Source of the DNA: Chromatiales bacterium (ex Bugula neritina AB1)
GTDB taxonomy: Bacteria; Pseudomonadota; Gammaproteobacteria; Granulosicoccales; Granulosicoccaceae
DNA length: 33,419 nucleotides
Assembly (NCBI GenBank): GCA_001730015.1
Contig: MDLA01000169.1
Location: 1 to 33,419, forward strand
Direction of reading: 5' to 3'
The notes beneath the pieces were generated by a model. It was given only the letters and a program-made list of their open reading frames with translations, was not told where the DNA came from and searched no databases. Made by a program: the position numbers and the translations under genes. The first letter of the stretch is position 1; every line of letters starts with the position of its first letter. Below, piece after piece: positions 8,482-16,133 of this stretch.

Positions 8482-9570
8482 ATGACTAATCGGTTACACA
8501 ACTTTAGCGCCGGACCCTGCACGCTTCCGCTGGAAGTACTGGAAGAAGCACAAGCGGAATTTGTCGATTATCAGGGGGCAGGAATGTCACTGATCGAGAT
8601 GAGTCATCGTGGCAGGCACTTTGATGACGTGGCCAATCAGGCAATGGCACTGTCGATGGAAGTCTTTCAGGTACCCGATGATTTTGCCGTGCTGTTTCTG
8701 CAGGGCGGTGCCCTTCTGCAGTTTTCTATGGTGCCAATGAATCTGCTGAACCCGGGTCAGAAAGGCGCTTATGTAAATTCCGGTACCTGGGCTAAAGGCG
8801 CAATTACCGACGGCAAAGAATATGGCGAGGTATACACCGCCTGGGACGGAGCAGACAACAACTACACCCGCATGCCGTCAACCGCTGAAATTGCACTGCA
8901 AGACAACACCCGCTACCTGCACATCACCACCAATGAGACTATTGGCGGAATCCGCTTTGCTGAGTGGCCGGAAGTTGATGTACCCATGATTGCCGACATG
9001 TCTTCGGAATACATGGCTCGCCCGTTACCCTGGGAAAAATTTGACCTGGTGTATGGTGGCGCACAGAAGAACCTCGGTCCGGCCGGGATGGCGGTTGTAT
9101 TCATACGCAAGTCAATACTCGAAAACGCCAACAAAAATATGGGCCGCTACCTGAGATACGATATCCACGAGTCAAAGGGGTCAATGTTCAACACCCCGCC
9201 GGTTTTCCCGATTTACATGTACGGAAAAGTTCTGAACTGGATGAAAGCGCAGGGCGGCCTCTCAGCCATGGAATCACTTGCCGCGGAAAAAGCCGGCATG
9301 GTTTACGCGGCAATAGATAATAGTGGCGGCTACTACAACTGCCCGGTCGATGTTTCGTGTCGCTCACACATGAATGTAGTGTTCCGCCTGCCGACCGAAG
9401 ACCTTGAACAGAAATTTATAAAAGAAGCCACCGAAGCCGGGCTACTCAACCTGAAAGGTCACCGTAGTGTGGGCGGTTGCCGCGCCAGTATCTACAACGC
9501 AATGCCAAAGCACAGCGTGCAGGCACTAACTGAATTCATGGTGCAGTTCCAAAGCAACAACGCTGCCTGA
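8482..9570 (+). CDS. serC: Phosphoserine aminotransferase
   Basis: This is a 362-residue class V PLP aminotransferase of normal SerC length. It begins NRLHNFSAGPCTLPLEVLEE, the hallmark SerC N terminus. It contains HRGRHF (phosphate contact region), FLQGGALLQF (PLP phosphate cup), TNETIGGIRF and the Schiff-base lysine in VYGGAQKNLGPAGM. The C terminus has the substrate-binding KGHRSVGGCRASIYNA. It converts phosphohydroxypyruvate and glutamate to phosphoserine, and in many bacteria also serves pyridoxal phosphate synthesis. It lies 111 bp after serA and 16 bp before the DUF1015 gene. An AAGG about 8 nt before ATG 8482 serves as ribosome site. Confidence 0.96.
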   Translation: MTNRLHNFSAGPCTLPLEVLEEAQAEFVDYQGAGMSLIEMSHRGRHFDDVANQAMALSMEVFQVPDDFAVLFLQGGALLQFSMVPMNLLNPGQKGAYVNSGTWAKGAITDGKEYGEVYTAWDGADNNYTRMPSTAEIALQDNTRYLHITTNETIGGIRFAEWPEVDVPMIADMSSEYMARPLPWEKFDLVYGGAQKNLGPAGMAVVFIRKSILENANKNMGRYLRYDIHESKGSMFNTPPVFPIYMYGKVLNWMKAQGGLSAMESLAAEKAGMVYAAIDNSGGYYNCPVDVSCRSHMNVVFRLPTEDLEQKFIKEATEAGLLNLKGHRSVGGCRASIYNAMPKHSVQALTEFMVQFQSNNAA

Positions 9571-9586
9571 TACAACGGTCCAGGGT

Positions 9587-10828
9587 ATGCCAAAGATACA
9601 GCCATTCGATGGTTTTCTCATCAGTTCAGAGTGGGCGGAAAAAGTGGTTTCGCCTGCCTATGATTCTGTTTCAGCGGAACAGCGCAGAAATTTCGCTGAC
9701 GAGAACCCGGAGAACTTCATCAATACCATGCGCCTGCAGGAAGACTACCCTGAAGGTGCACAGCCCACTCAGGATCAGTTGCTGGAGACAAACAAGCAAT
9801 GCCTGAAGGCCCTGCTTAACAACGGTGCGTTTCAGGCAATAGAAGAACCGTGTCTGTATATCTATCAACTGGGGCGTGGAGACCACCTGCAAACCGGGGT
9901 GGTCTGCGAAGTGGCAGTAGAGGAATATGAAAACGGCAAGTTGCGCAAACACGAAAATACGCGCACTTCCAAGGAAGACTTGCTTGCCCGCTATCAGGAG
10001 GTTGTTGGTGCTTCCTCAAGCCCGATCTGCCTGACGTATTCGCAAAACGTTGAAATAGACAATCTGATCAGCGAAATAACCCGTGGCAAACCAGATCTGG
10101 ATTTCCTGACTGACGACAACGAACTGCAAAGAATATGGCGGGTGTCAGATGCAGCGCTATTAGGCAGGCTGCAAACCTTGTTTGAAACGATCGATGCGAC
10201 CTATCTTACCGACGGCCACCACCGCGCCGCGTCAGGGCGTCGTTACGCGGAAATCATGCGCGCCAGAGAGGGAAAAAACACCGGCAGCGAACCGTACAAC
10301 CAATTATTGATTGCACTGTTCCCGGACAACCAGCTGAGCCTGCTTCCTTTTCATCGCTGCGTGCGCGATAGCAACGGACTTACCGCAGAGCAATTGGTTA
10401 CTGCACTAGAGCGATGCTTTGAAGTAGAAAAACTCGGCAAGGCACGAAATTTCAGTTCATCACAGCATGGCGAGTTCGGTATGTATGTCGAAGATAACTG
10501 GTACCGGATCAATGTTAAACCGGAATTTCTAGATAGCGATGATCCGGTAAACTCACTGGATGTCTCACTCCTGCAGAATCTGGTTCTCGACCCGATACTC
10601 GGGATCAAGGACAGCCGCGACGACCCCAGGCTGGGCTATATTGCGGGCATCAGCGGGCACGTCGGTATATTGCAAAACTACGAACAAGGCTGGAAAGTTA
10701 TCTTTTCCTGTTACCCCACCTCCATCAGACAGCTGATGAACGTGGCAGATGCCGATTCACTCATGCCACCAAAATCCACCTATTTTGATCCCAAACCTCG
10801 TTCCGGTATCTTTGTCCGTTTAAAATAG
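9587..10828 (+). CDS. DUF1015 family protein
   Basis: This is a 413-residue cytoplasmic protein of the DUF1015 family, recognised by the start (IQPFDGFLIS with VVSPAYDSVS) and the conserved TDGHHRAASGRRYAE near residue 208. A short QLGRGDHLQTGVV stretch and the LLIALFPDNQLSLLPFHR strand are also typical. The family has no agreed function to my knowledge, but is repeatedly found with serA and serC. Its DGHHR motif recalls the ParB/SerK fold, in which SerK is a free-serine kinase; that comparison is inference. No serB (phosphoserine phosphatase) is in the window, so a role in phosphoserine metabolism is worth testing. It lies only 16 bp after serC, so the genes are almost certainly co-transcribed. 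Confidence 0.87.
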   Translation: MPKIQPFDGFLISSEWAEKVVSPAYDSVSAEQRRNFADENPENFINTMRLQEDYPEGAQPTQDQLLETNKQCLKALLNNGAFQAIEEPCLYIYQLGRGDHLQTGVVCEVAVEEYENGKLRKHENTRTSKEDLLARYQEVVGASSSPICLTYSQNVEIDNLISEITRGKPDLDFLTDDNELQRIWRVSDAALLGRLQTLFETIDATYLTDGHHRAASGRRYAEIMRAREGKNTGSEPYNQLLIALFPDNQLSLLPFHRCVRDSNGLTAEQLVTALERCFEVEKLGKARNFSSSQHGEFGMYVEDNWYRINVKPEFLDSDDPVNSLDVSLLQNLVLDPILGIKDSRDDPRLGYIAGISGHVGILQNYEQGWKVIFSCYPTSIRQLMNVADADSLMPPKSTYFDPKPRSGIFVRLK

Positions 10829-11044
10829 TGCGTTAACGGCAGACGCGTGGGGGGAAACAAAGCTGAACTCCGTACTCTGCAGCAGCCTTTGCGGACGGAC
10901 TCGCCATGCAGCTGCTCTGCACCTGGTCTACCTGGGCGGTTCCCAATTATTCGCTCCCTAACCCGCATTATTCACGGGATTGACGGAATCTCACCTGATC
11001 TTTGATTCCACAGAGAATTTTTTCTCCTGCAAATATCAGCAAGC
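10829..11044. other. Intergenic region after the serine operon
   Basis: No gene is recognised. CCCGCATTATTCACGGG (about 10961-10977) can form a short hairpin and in reverse complement matches the tail of repeat R2 (GAATAATRCGGGTTA). A GATCAGGT-like head follows in the same orientation at 10995-11002, so this may be a degenerate third R2 copy. No T tract supports a terminator. Confidence 0.4.
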
Positions 11045-11228
11045 CCAGGTGTTGCATTTAATTTCGAGTACAGAAGTTTATAGAGCTGTATAAAAGGCGC
11101 TGCACGGAGTTTTTACTGGATTGAGCCTGGTCATTCTAAGTGATATTCAAAAAAATTAGTACAGTGCCTTAGATGCTGCTATGGAAGCAGCGCAGCGGTT
11201 CCGGGCCGGAATTTTATGCAACACCAGG
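11045..11228 (+). repeat. MITE-like repeat, copy 2
   Basis: This is a full-length match to copy 1 at 593-776 (about 88% by eye), same orientation. It starts with CCAGGTGTTGCAT and ends TATGCAACACCAGG, so the terminal inverted repeat has one mismatch. The internal hairpin GCTGCTATGGAAGCAGC is preserved. The stretch AACACCAGGGA at its end and TCCCCTGGTGTT 39 bp later form a further inverted pair leading into repeat R2. Confidence 0.8.
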
Positions 11229-11267
11229 GAAAGTATTCAACGCGAGAAGAAAATCCACGGTGAAATC

Positions 11268-11340
11268 CCCTGGTGTTAATAGTTAAGGTCGGCGCGATAT
11301 CCTCGCCGCCCCATATATAATGCGGGCTAAAGACGAATAC
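11268..11340 (+). repeat. Short dispersed repeat R2, copy B
   Basis: This matches 3097-3168. The GGTCGGCGCGATATCCTCGC block is identical between copies, and the rest differs by point changes. It lies 39 bp after MITE-like copy 2 and overlaps the last codons of the PhyH gene (stop at 11327-11329). Because copy A follows a plus-strand gene from its head and copy B follows a minus-strand gene from its tail, it is not an oriented terminator. Confidence 0.65.
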
Positions 11341-12088
11341 GAAAATCATTCTGCCGGGACTCATCAATACCGCGCATTAAATACAAGGTACGGTCTGCGT
11401 GATTGAGGAACCCGTGCTTCTCGTGCAGTTCGCGAGCTTTGGCACGGTCGAACACGGTGGACGTGGGCATATAGCGTAGCGTCATACCACGCCTGGAATC
11501 AGGTGAATTGTTGGCCTCAGAGCCATGCAGTAAGTATATATCGTGCAATGAAATCTGACCGGGCTCAAGCACCAGATCTACCGCATCTGATTCATCATAT
11601 TCACTCGGGTCCAGCTCCTGGTTCAGTGTCAGGTTGGCGGCGTTATTGGTATTGTGTTTGCGCAGTTTGCGCTCCTTGTGCGAACCACGAATCATGCGCA
11701 GGCAACCGTTTTCCGGTGTGGCCCGATCAATTGCTATCCACACAGTGCACGTTGCAAGAGGTCGCAACGGCCAGTACTCGCCATCCTGATGCCAGGGAGT
11801 TGCATGGCCACCGTGTGCAGGCTTTGCAAAAAAGCTGGAATTCCACAGCGCGAAATTAGGACCAATCACCTGCCCTACCATGTCCAGTATTTCAGGAATA
11901 CGAGCAAAATTCAGAAAGCCGGTATCGTATGCGAGTACGTTCGGGCAGTAATTCGTGAACTCCGGGTGCTTCACCAACAGGCGGTCATGCAACACACGAA
12001 TTTCATCAATCATTTCCTGTGACAGACGAAAGTCCGGGGTGATATAACCGTCTTCGTGGTACTGATGGACCTGTTGTTCGCTAAGCAT
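11327..12088 (-). CDS. Phytanoyl-CoA dioxygenase (PhyH) family protein
   Basis: This is a 253-residue Fe(II)/2-oxoglutarate oxygenase. The iron ligands are H100-x-D102 in TPWHQDGEYWPL and the distal His (H188) in YLLHGSEANNSPDSRRG, with the adjacent Arg as 2-oxoglutarate anchor. The open frame reaches 12292, but ATG 12088 is chosen because a strong GGAGG sits 7 nt upstream and MLSEQQVHQYHEDGYI is the typical family start. PhyH-family members hydroxylate lipids, small alkaloids, ectoine and many secondary metabolites. This one lacks the EctD signature, so it is not called ectoine hydroxylase. It lies 94 bp downstream of a TauD-family gene on the same strand. Its 3' end is overlapped by repeat R2. 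Confidence 0.88.
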   Translation of the reverse strand: MLSEQQVHQYHEDGYITPDFRLSQEMIDEIRVLHDRLLVKHPEFTNYCPNVLAYDTGFLNFARIPEILDMVGQVIGPNFALWNSSFFAKPAHGGHATPWHQDGEYWPLRPLATCTVWIAIDRATPENGCLRMIRGSHKERKLRKHNTNNAANLTLNQELDPSEYDESDAVDLVLEPGQISLHDIYLLHGSEANNSPDSRRGMTLRYMPTSTVFDRAKARELHEKHGFLNHADRTLYLMRGIDESRQNDFRIRL

Positions 12089-12182
12089 GTTTATCCTCCG
12101 CTGTGCATCCGGTGTTTGATCGAGCCGCGTGACACTGAAGCATACCGGTTTCAACCCTGCCTCCGCCAGTATTGAATTGCTG

Positions 12183-13007
12183 CTAGATCGGCCGATCGCC
12201 CTTGAGTGTAATCCGGTGCATAAGCCGCCGATGCCCGTGGTAGTCGTTGACGGGATAATGCAATGTACACCGGTTATCCCACAATGCAACATCGCCCGCC
12301 TGCCAGCGGAAGCGACAACAAAACTCCTGCTGTGTTTGAATCGTAAACAGAGTTTGCAACAACGCGGCGCTCTCGGCTTCGCTCCACCCTGAAAACCGTA
12401 TCGTGTGTGCAGGGCTCAGGTACAGAGCGGGTATTGCGGTTTCCGGATGTACTCTAACCACCGGGTGTACAGCGTGGAGATCGTCGGCCTGTGCCCCGGT
12501 ACCACTGTCGTCAATACGAGCTGCACGTGTGGCGGCAACTGCCTTGTTGCCGGCAACCGACAGAGCCCGCAGGGTTTTCAGAGTACTCGCGAGCCCGTCT
12601 GACAGAGATGCCAGCGCCGCGTACTGATTCGCAAACAATGTATCGCCGCCAGCTGCGGGAATATCTATAGCGTACAGCATTGTCGCCATTGGCGGGTAAG
12701 GCTGATAACAGGTATCGGTATGCCAGACACCCCCGAAATTTACCGTTTCGTTTTCTTTTTTGAGAACCTCGGTAATTTGCGGAAAACCCGACAGCCCGCT
12801 AAGGAAAGGATAGGTATCGGGTTCACCCAATTGCAGAGCAAATGCCATTTGCTGCTCGGGCGTAATGTTCTGCCCGCGAATAAATATCACCAGGTACTCA
12901 AGCCATAATGCACGTAACTCAGCAACACAGTTCGCATCAAGACCGGCGGCCAGATCAATTCCGGTTATAACCGCTCCAATCTGACGAGTAAGGGGTTCTA
13001 CCTTCAT
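12183..13007 (-). CDS. TauD/TfdA family Fe(II)/2OG dioxygenase
   Basis: This 274-residue protein has the TauD fold and ligands: H96-x-D98 in GVWHTDTCY, a distal His at about 250 (CTLHYPVNDYHGHRRLMHR), and the following Arg for 2-oxoglutarate. The N-terminal half carries the VIFIRGQNITPEQQMAFALQ segment typical of taurine, 2,4-D and alkylsulfate dioxygenases. The last lines (NRCTLHYPVNDY with LMHRITLKGD) are the normal C terminus. The substrate cannot be read from sequence; sulfonates, sulfate esters and amino-acid derivatives are all possible. It precedes the PhyH gene on the same strand and follows the beta-helix gene by 51 bp, so the three may be one transcript. Confidence 0.9.
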   Translation of the reverse strand: MKVEPLTRQIGAVITGIDLAAGLDANCVAELRALWLEYLVIFIRGQNITPEQQMAFALQLGEPDTYPFLSGLSGFPQITEVLKKENETVNFGGVWHTDTCYQPYPPMATMLYAIDIPAAGGDTLFANQYAALASLSDGLASTLKTLRALSVAGNKAVAATRAARIDDSGTGAQADDLHAVHPVVRVHPETAIPALYLSPAHTIRFSGWSEAESAALLQTLFTIQTQQEFCCRFRWQAGDVALWDNRCTLHYPVNDYHGHRRLMHRITLKGDRPI

Positions 13008-13058
13008 GCTAGTGCCGTAAAACCAGGTATTGTGAAGGCATAGAGTAAAGTACCCTGA

Positions 13059-14297
13059 TTATTCATCGCTTTGTAAGTCCCATATTTCTTTAATCCCGAT
13101 TTTACCTGCAAGTAAAGGATCAACGTTATTTCTCTGCACAGTGATACTACTATTTCCACCGCGATCAAGCGGTGCTGAAGTCAGATAGTTTGTGTGTATA
13201 TGCAGGTTTCTTGAATCTCTGTACTCTATTGCTCCTGGGTACGCTCCCGACAGCACCACTGTATTGTATTCAACCAGCGCTCCACTGGCGTTCTGAAGCT
13301 CGATTCCCGCATCCCCCGGGCGGGCCTGAACGATTAGATTATAACTAATAACCCCGCCCTCGTGACTGCTGCCCAGCCCGAACGCAATATTCCGATAACT
13401 ATCGAAAATCACATTGCGCGTTACCCGTGTACCACTTGACTGTCGCCACGCCAGTACCGCAGGCCCACTGGTGTATTTTCCACAATCACGTTTGACGTTG
13501 CAGCCAGTGCCGTCACCACGGATTCCATACAGGTAGTTATCACGCACAATCCAGTCTTTTGCCTGGTGCAGATCTATTGCACCGTTATAATCGCCTATAA
13601 CCCCTCCCTCACCATAGCCGACAGACGAGCACGCAACCAGACCATTGGCTGAACCGCCAGTGTTAAGCTTGACATGCTGAGTACCGATATCAACCAGATG
13701 AACGTTATAGATTCTCGACCCACGCCGAGCCCCTTCCAGGGGCTTAATAGAAATCGCATGGTCCCGCATTGCTGTGATTGTTAAATCGGCAATGGTTATA
13801 TCATTGCCAAGCAGCATCAGCCCCTCGCCCGGCACCGAGTAACCGCGGCCAACTATTGACACTGAACTACGGTCTCCACTGAGCGACCGAATAGTTAGTT
13901 TGTCCGCTACCAACACCGCATGCCGAGCCAGATTATAAGTACCGTCCCGCAGTAGAATTTCCGTACTCGGCTTTGCCTCTTCGATCTCCCTGACCCAATC
14001 CTTTTCAGGCCCGATAACCATAGAAAACTGACGCTCTGTGTACAGAGATGAGTTTTTATATGGCGGGCAATTTAAAGCATAATCCAGGGGTTTACCAAGT
14101 AGGCGAGGTAAATCAGCGCCCGGGGCTTCGCCGAGCTCAGGCTGCTTGTTCGCGCCATTCGACGGGGCACTTTCACCTGCGGGGCGACTCTCTGAAGCCG
14201 CACCCGGCCCTGAACGGAAAGTAAAAAAAAGACAGAAAGTAAAAAAAAGAGCCAGGCAAACAATCACCCCGGAATGTCTTTGTGTTCTTGCCATCAT
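13059..14297 (-). CDS. Secreted right-handed parallel beta-helix protein
   Basis: The start at 14297 (ATG ATG) is preferred over the GTG at 14351, because the protein then begins with two Met, basic residues and a hydrophobic segment (VIVCLALFFTFCLFFTF), a signal peptide or N-terminal anchor. A Ser/Pro/Gly-rich linker of about 50 residues follows. The rest is a beta-helix made of short coils rich in N, G, V and I (for example ITIADLTITAMRDHAISIKP and VEYNTVVLSGAYPGAIEYRD), the fold of PL6-like lyases and pectate lyases. I see no sure catalytic set, so it is not called a lyase. An extracytoplasmic polysaccharide-binding or -degrading role is inference. Two T8 tracts lie in an 18-bp tandem repeat inside the signal-peptide coding region (14218-14253). 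Confidence 0.75.
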   Translation of the reverse strand: MMARTQRHSGVIVCLALFFTFCLFFTFRSGPGAASESRPAGESAPSNGANKQPELGEAPGADLPRLLGKPLDYALNCPPYKNSSLYTERQFSMVIGPEKDWVREIEEAKPSTEILLRDGTYNLARHAVLVADKLTIRSLSGDRSSVSIVGRGYSVPGEGLMLLGNDITIADLTITAMRDHAISIKPLEGARRGSRIYNVHLVDIGTQHVKLNTGGSANGLVACSSVGYGEGGVIGDYNGAIDLHQAKDWIVRDNYLYGIRGDGTGCNVKRDCGKYTSGPAVLAWRQSSGTRVTRNVIFDSYRNIAFGLGSSHEGGVISYNLIVQARPGDAGIELQNASGALVEYNTVVLSGAYPGAIEYRDSRNLHIHTNYLTSAPLDRGGNSSITVQRNNVDPLLAGKIGIKEIWDLQSDE

Positions 14298-14353
14298 ATT
14301 ATCGAATTCAAAATCAGCTCGCCTGAACACAAAACCGGGTATATCCTGCACCG

Positions 14354-14482
14354 TAGGGTGGATAAGCGGAGCGCATCCACCAGACAGATTTTTAGCTTTT
14401 TATATATTATATTTTTTATCCACAATATTATTTTTTATTTGCATCGGGAACCTTGAAGGTGGATGCGCAAGCTTAACCACCC
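14354..14482. repeat. Two-hairpin repeat element with AT-rich core
   Basis: At the left, GGTGGATAAGCGGAGCG with ATCCACC (14357-14381) forms a hairpin. At the right, GGTGGATGCGC with TTAACCACC (14458-14481) forms a second. The two arms are inverted repeats of each other (GGGTGGATAAGCG against GGGTGGTTAAGCT). The core is very AT-rich. This style of GTAGGGTGGAT repeat is common between genes of gammaproteobacteria. It lies upstream of the beta-helix gene and would separate it from iorB. Confidence 0.6.
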
Positions 14483-14540
14483 GACCGGACATTTGCATAC
14501 CAACCGCTGGCACATAAGGATCATCGTCCCGCAATAATTT

Positions 14541-16133
14541 TCATCTCTCAGCCAATGCCTTTATTTCCACTTCCAGCAACTCACCCGACTCATCTTTAAC
14601 GGCTGTTTCCCTTAGATGACTCAGGCACGCCACCGCGTTGGCTTGCTGCTCTATTGTATCAAGTGAATCAATAATCATCTGGTACTTACTGTGTCCTCGC
14701 GCGTGTGTATCGGAATAGCCTTTTACCAGCCGCTGGCATTTTAGTATCTCTATTGCCAACGGAACGGAACGCTCGGCTGCAGCGAGACTCACGTGAATCA
14801 GCTTTTGTACATGCTTTTCTTCGACCTGATGCCTTAACAGTTTCCGGCGTATCGGCTTTAGTGAGCTGGCAATCCACAAGGCTAAAAAACCGCTTGCGCT
14901 ATCGGTGCGAAGCCGTCTGCCTTTGTTTACCAGTTTATCCAGCAGCTTGTACATCCGGGGACTTCCCTCAATACGACGACCGATACCTGCGGGCAGCGTG
15001 CCGCATACTTCCTGTGCGCCGGGGTGAAAGTACTCGGTTACGTGTACTATCTGATCTGCACCTGCCTCTTGCTCACGGCGCAATCGCCGGTTTCTGCTGG
15101 CGCGCGTTTTTAGATCTGCAACCCGAACGATATCGTCATAGCACATGGCATTTGCTAGATATTTAGCCGCGGTTTTCAGCAACTCATAGTTATCTTCACC
15201 AGTTTCCAGATCAACAAACTGCTGTAAATTTTCAAGGTATTGCTGTCCATAGGCAATGTCCTGGTAATCGACTACTTTCTGCAAAGCTACGGTGACTACA
15301 TGGTGTACCGGCTCCGGCATTGTTTTTATTTGAGCTGTGAGGCGCTGCCATTGATCCAGAAGCCTCGCGGGGCCTACCGGCTGCACGAGCGATTTTGCAC
15401 TACCACCATCCAGGCCCGGCGGGTTATCAAACCTGACCAGTGTTACGCCTTCATCGTAGTTCAATGCGCCGCGAAACGCGTCGATGCTTGCGTCCACACC
15501 GCGCCCGGAGTTTCGAATCACCTGCTCGAACAACTCAGTGGCAAACGGCAAGTCACCACTTCTGGCCAGAGCACCGAACAGACTGGCGGAGATCATACTG
15601 CCAGCGCGACTGGCAATTGCTTCCATATCAAAACACACCACCTTATGGGAGGCTTGCTTTACTTTTTTATAGACCAGCGGGCTATCAGCGCGCCCGTCAC
15701 CCGGTTGTGTTTTTTCATCAACCGCCAGTATCCGGTGGCTGGAGGCGATCAGTGTGGTTCGATCGGGTGTGACAAATCCACGCACCACGGCTCTGCCGGC
15801 TTCCATTAGCTCGGCGGCAATGAGAATATCGACATCACCGGGAGAAGGCGTTAACGCAAACACCGGGGCTCTGTCTGTCTGCTGAGCCATTTCTATATAA
15901 TAAATCGTTGCGCCGGTTCGTTGCGCAACACCGGCAACCGATGTCATCTGTACCGCGTAACCACCGCTTGTAGCAAGATCAGATATCCAGTTGGCAAGTA
16001 CACCGCCACCCTGCCCGCCAACGGCATGAATAGCAATTTTCAGGATTGCTGCCGAGGTATCCGTACTAGTGTGGCTGGCGTTCGGTATCGCTGCAGTATT
16101 TAAATTGAGATCAGAGGTCAAGGGCTGTCTCAT
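14541..16133 (-). CDS. iorB: Indolepyruvate ferredoxin oxidoreductase beta subunit, long form
   Basis: This is a 530-residue protein from ATG 16133; a TTG codon just before it is less likely the start. Residues 30-230 are the pyruvate-ferredoxin oxidoreductase gamma/beta-type domain (IHAVGGQGGGVLANWISDLA, VAGVAQRTGATIYYIEM, DVDILIAAELMEAGRAV). The remaining ~300 residues are helical and correspond to the extra C-terminal domain seen in long proteobacterial IorB proteins (DUF6537 type). With IorA it oxidatively decarboxylates aryl pyruvates to aryl-acetyl-CoA, passing electrons to ferredoxin. It overlaps the end of iorA by 23 bp, so translation is coupled. Confidence 0.88.
   Translation of the reverse strand: MRQPLTSDLNLNTAAIPNASHTSTDTSAAILKIAIHAVGGQGGGVLANWISDLATSGGYAVQMTSVAGVAQRTGATIYYIEMAQQTDRAPVFALTPSPGDVDILIAAELMEAGRAVVRGFVTPDRTTLIASSHRILAVDEKTQPGDGRADSPLVYKKVKQASHKVVCFDMEAIASRAGSMISASLFGALARSGDLPFATELFEQVIRNSGRGVDASIDAFRGALNYDEGVTLVRFDNPPGLDGGSAKSLVQPVGPARLLDQWQRLTAQIKTMPEPVHHVVTVALQKVVDYQDIAYGQQYLENLQQFVDLETGEDNYELLKTAAKYLANAMCYDDIVRVADLKTRASRNRRLRREQEAGADQIVHVTEYFHPGAQEVCGTLPAGIGRRIEGSPRMYKLLDKLVNKGRRLRTDSASGFLALWIASSLKPIRRKLLRHQVEEKHVQKLIHVSLAAAERSVPLAIEILKCQRLVKGYSDTHARGHSKYQMIIDSLDTIEQQANAVACLSHLRETAVKDESGELLEVEIKALAER

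Noticed and set aside
11327..12088. PhyH gene as ectoine hydroxylase EctD, given the nearby ectoine gene
   Set aside because: The EctD signature around the HxD motif is absent and there is no ectABC nearby, so only the family name is supported.
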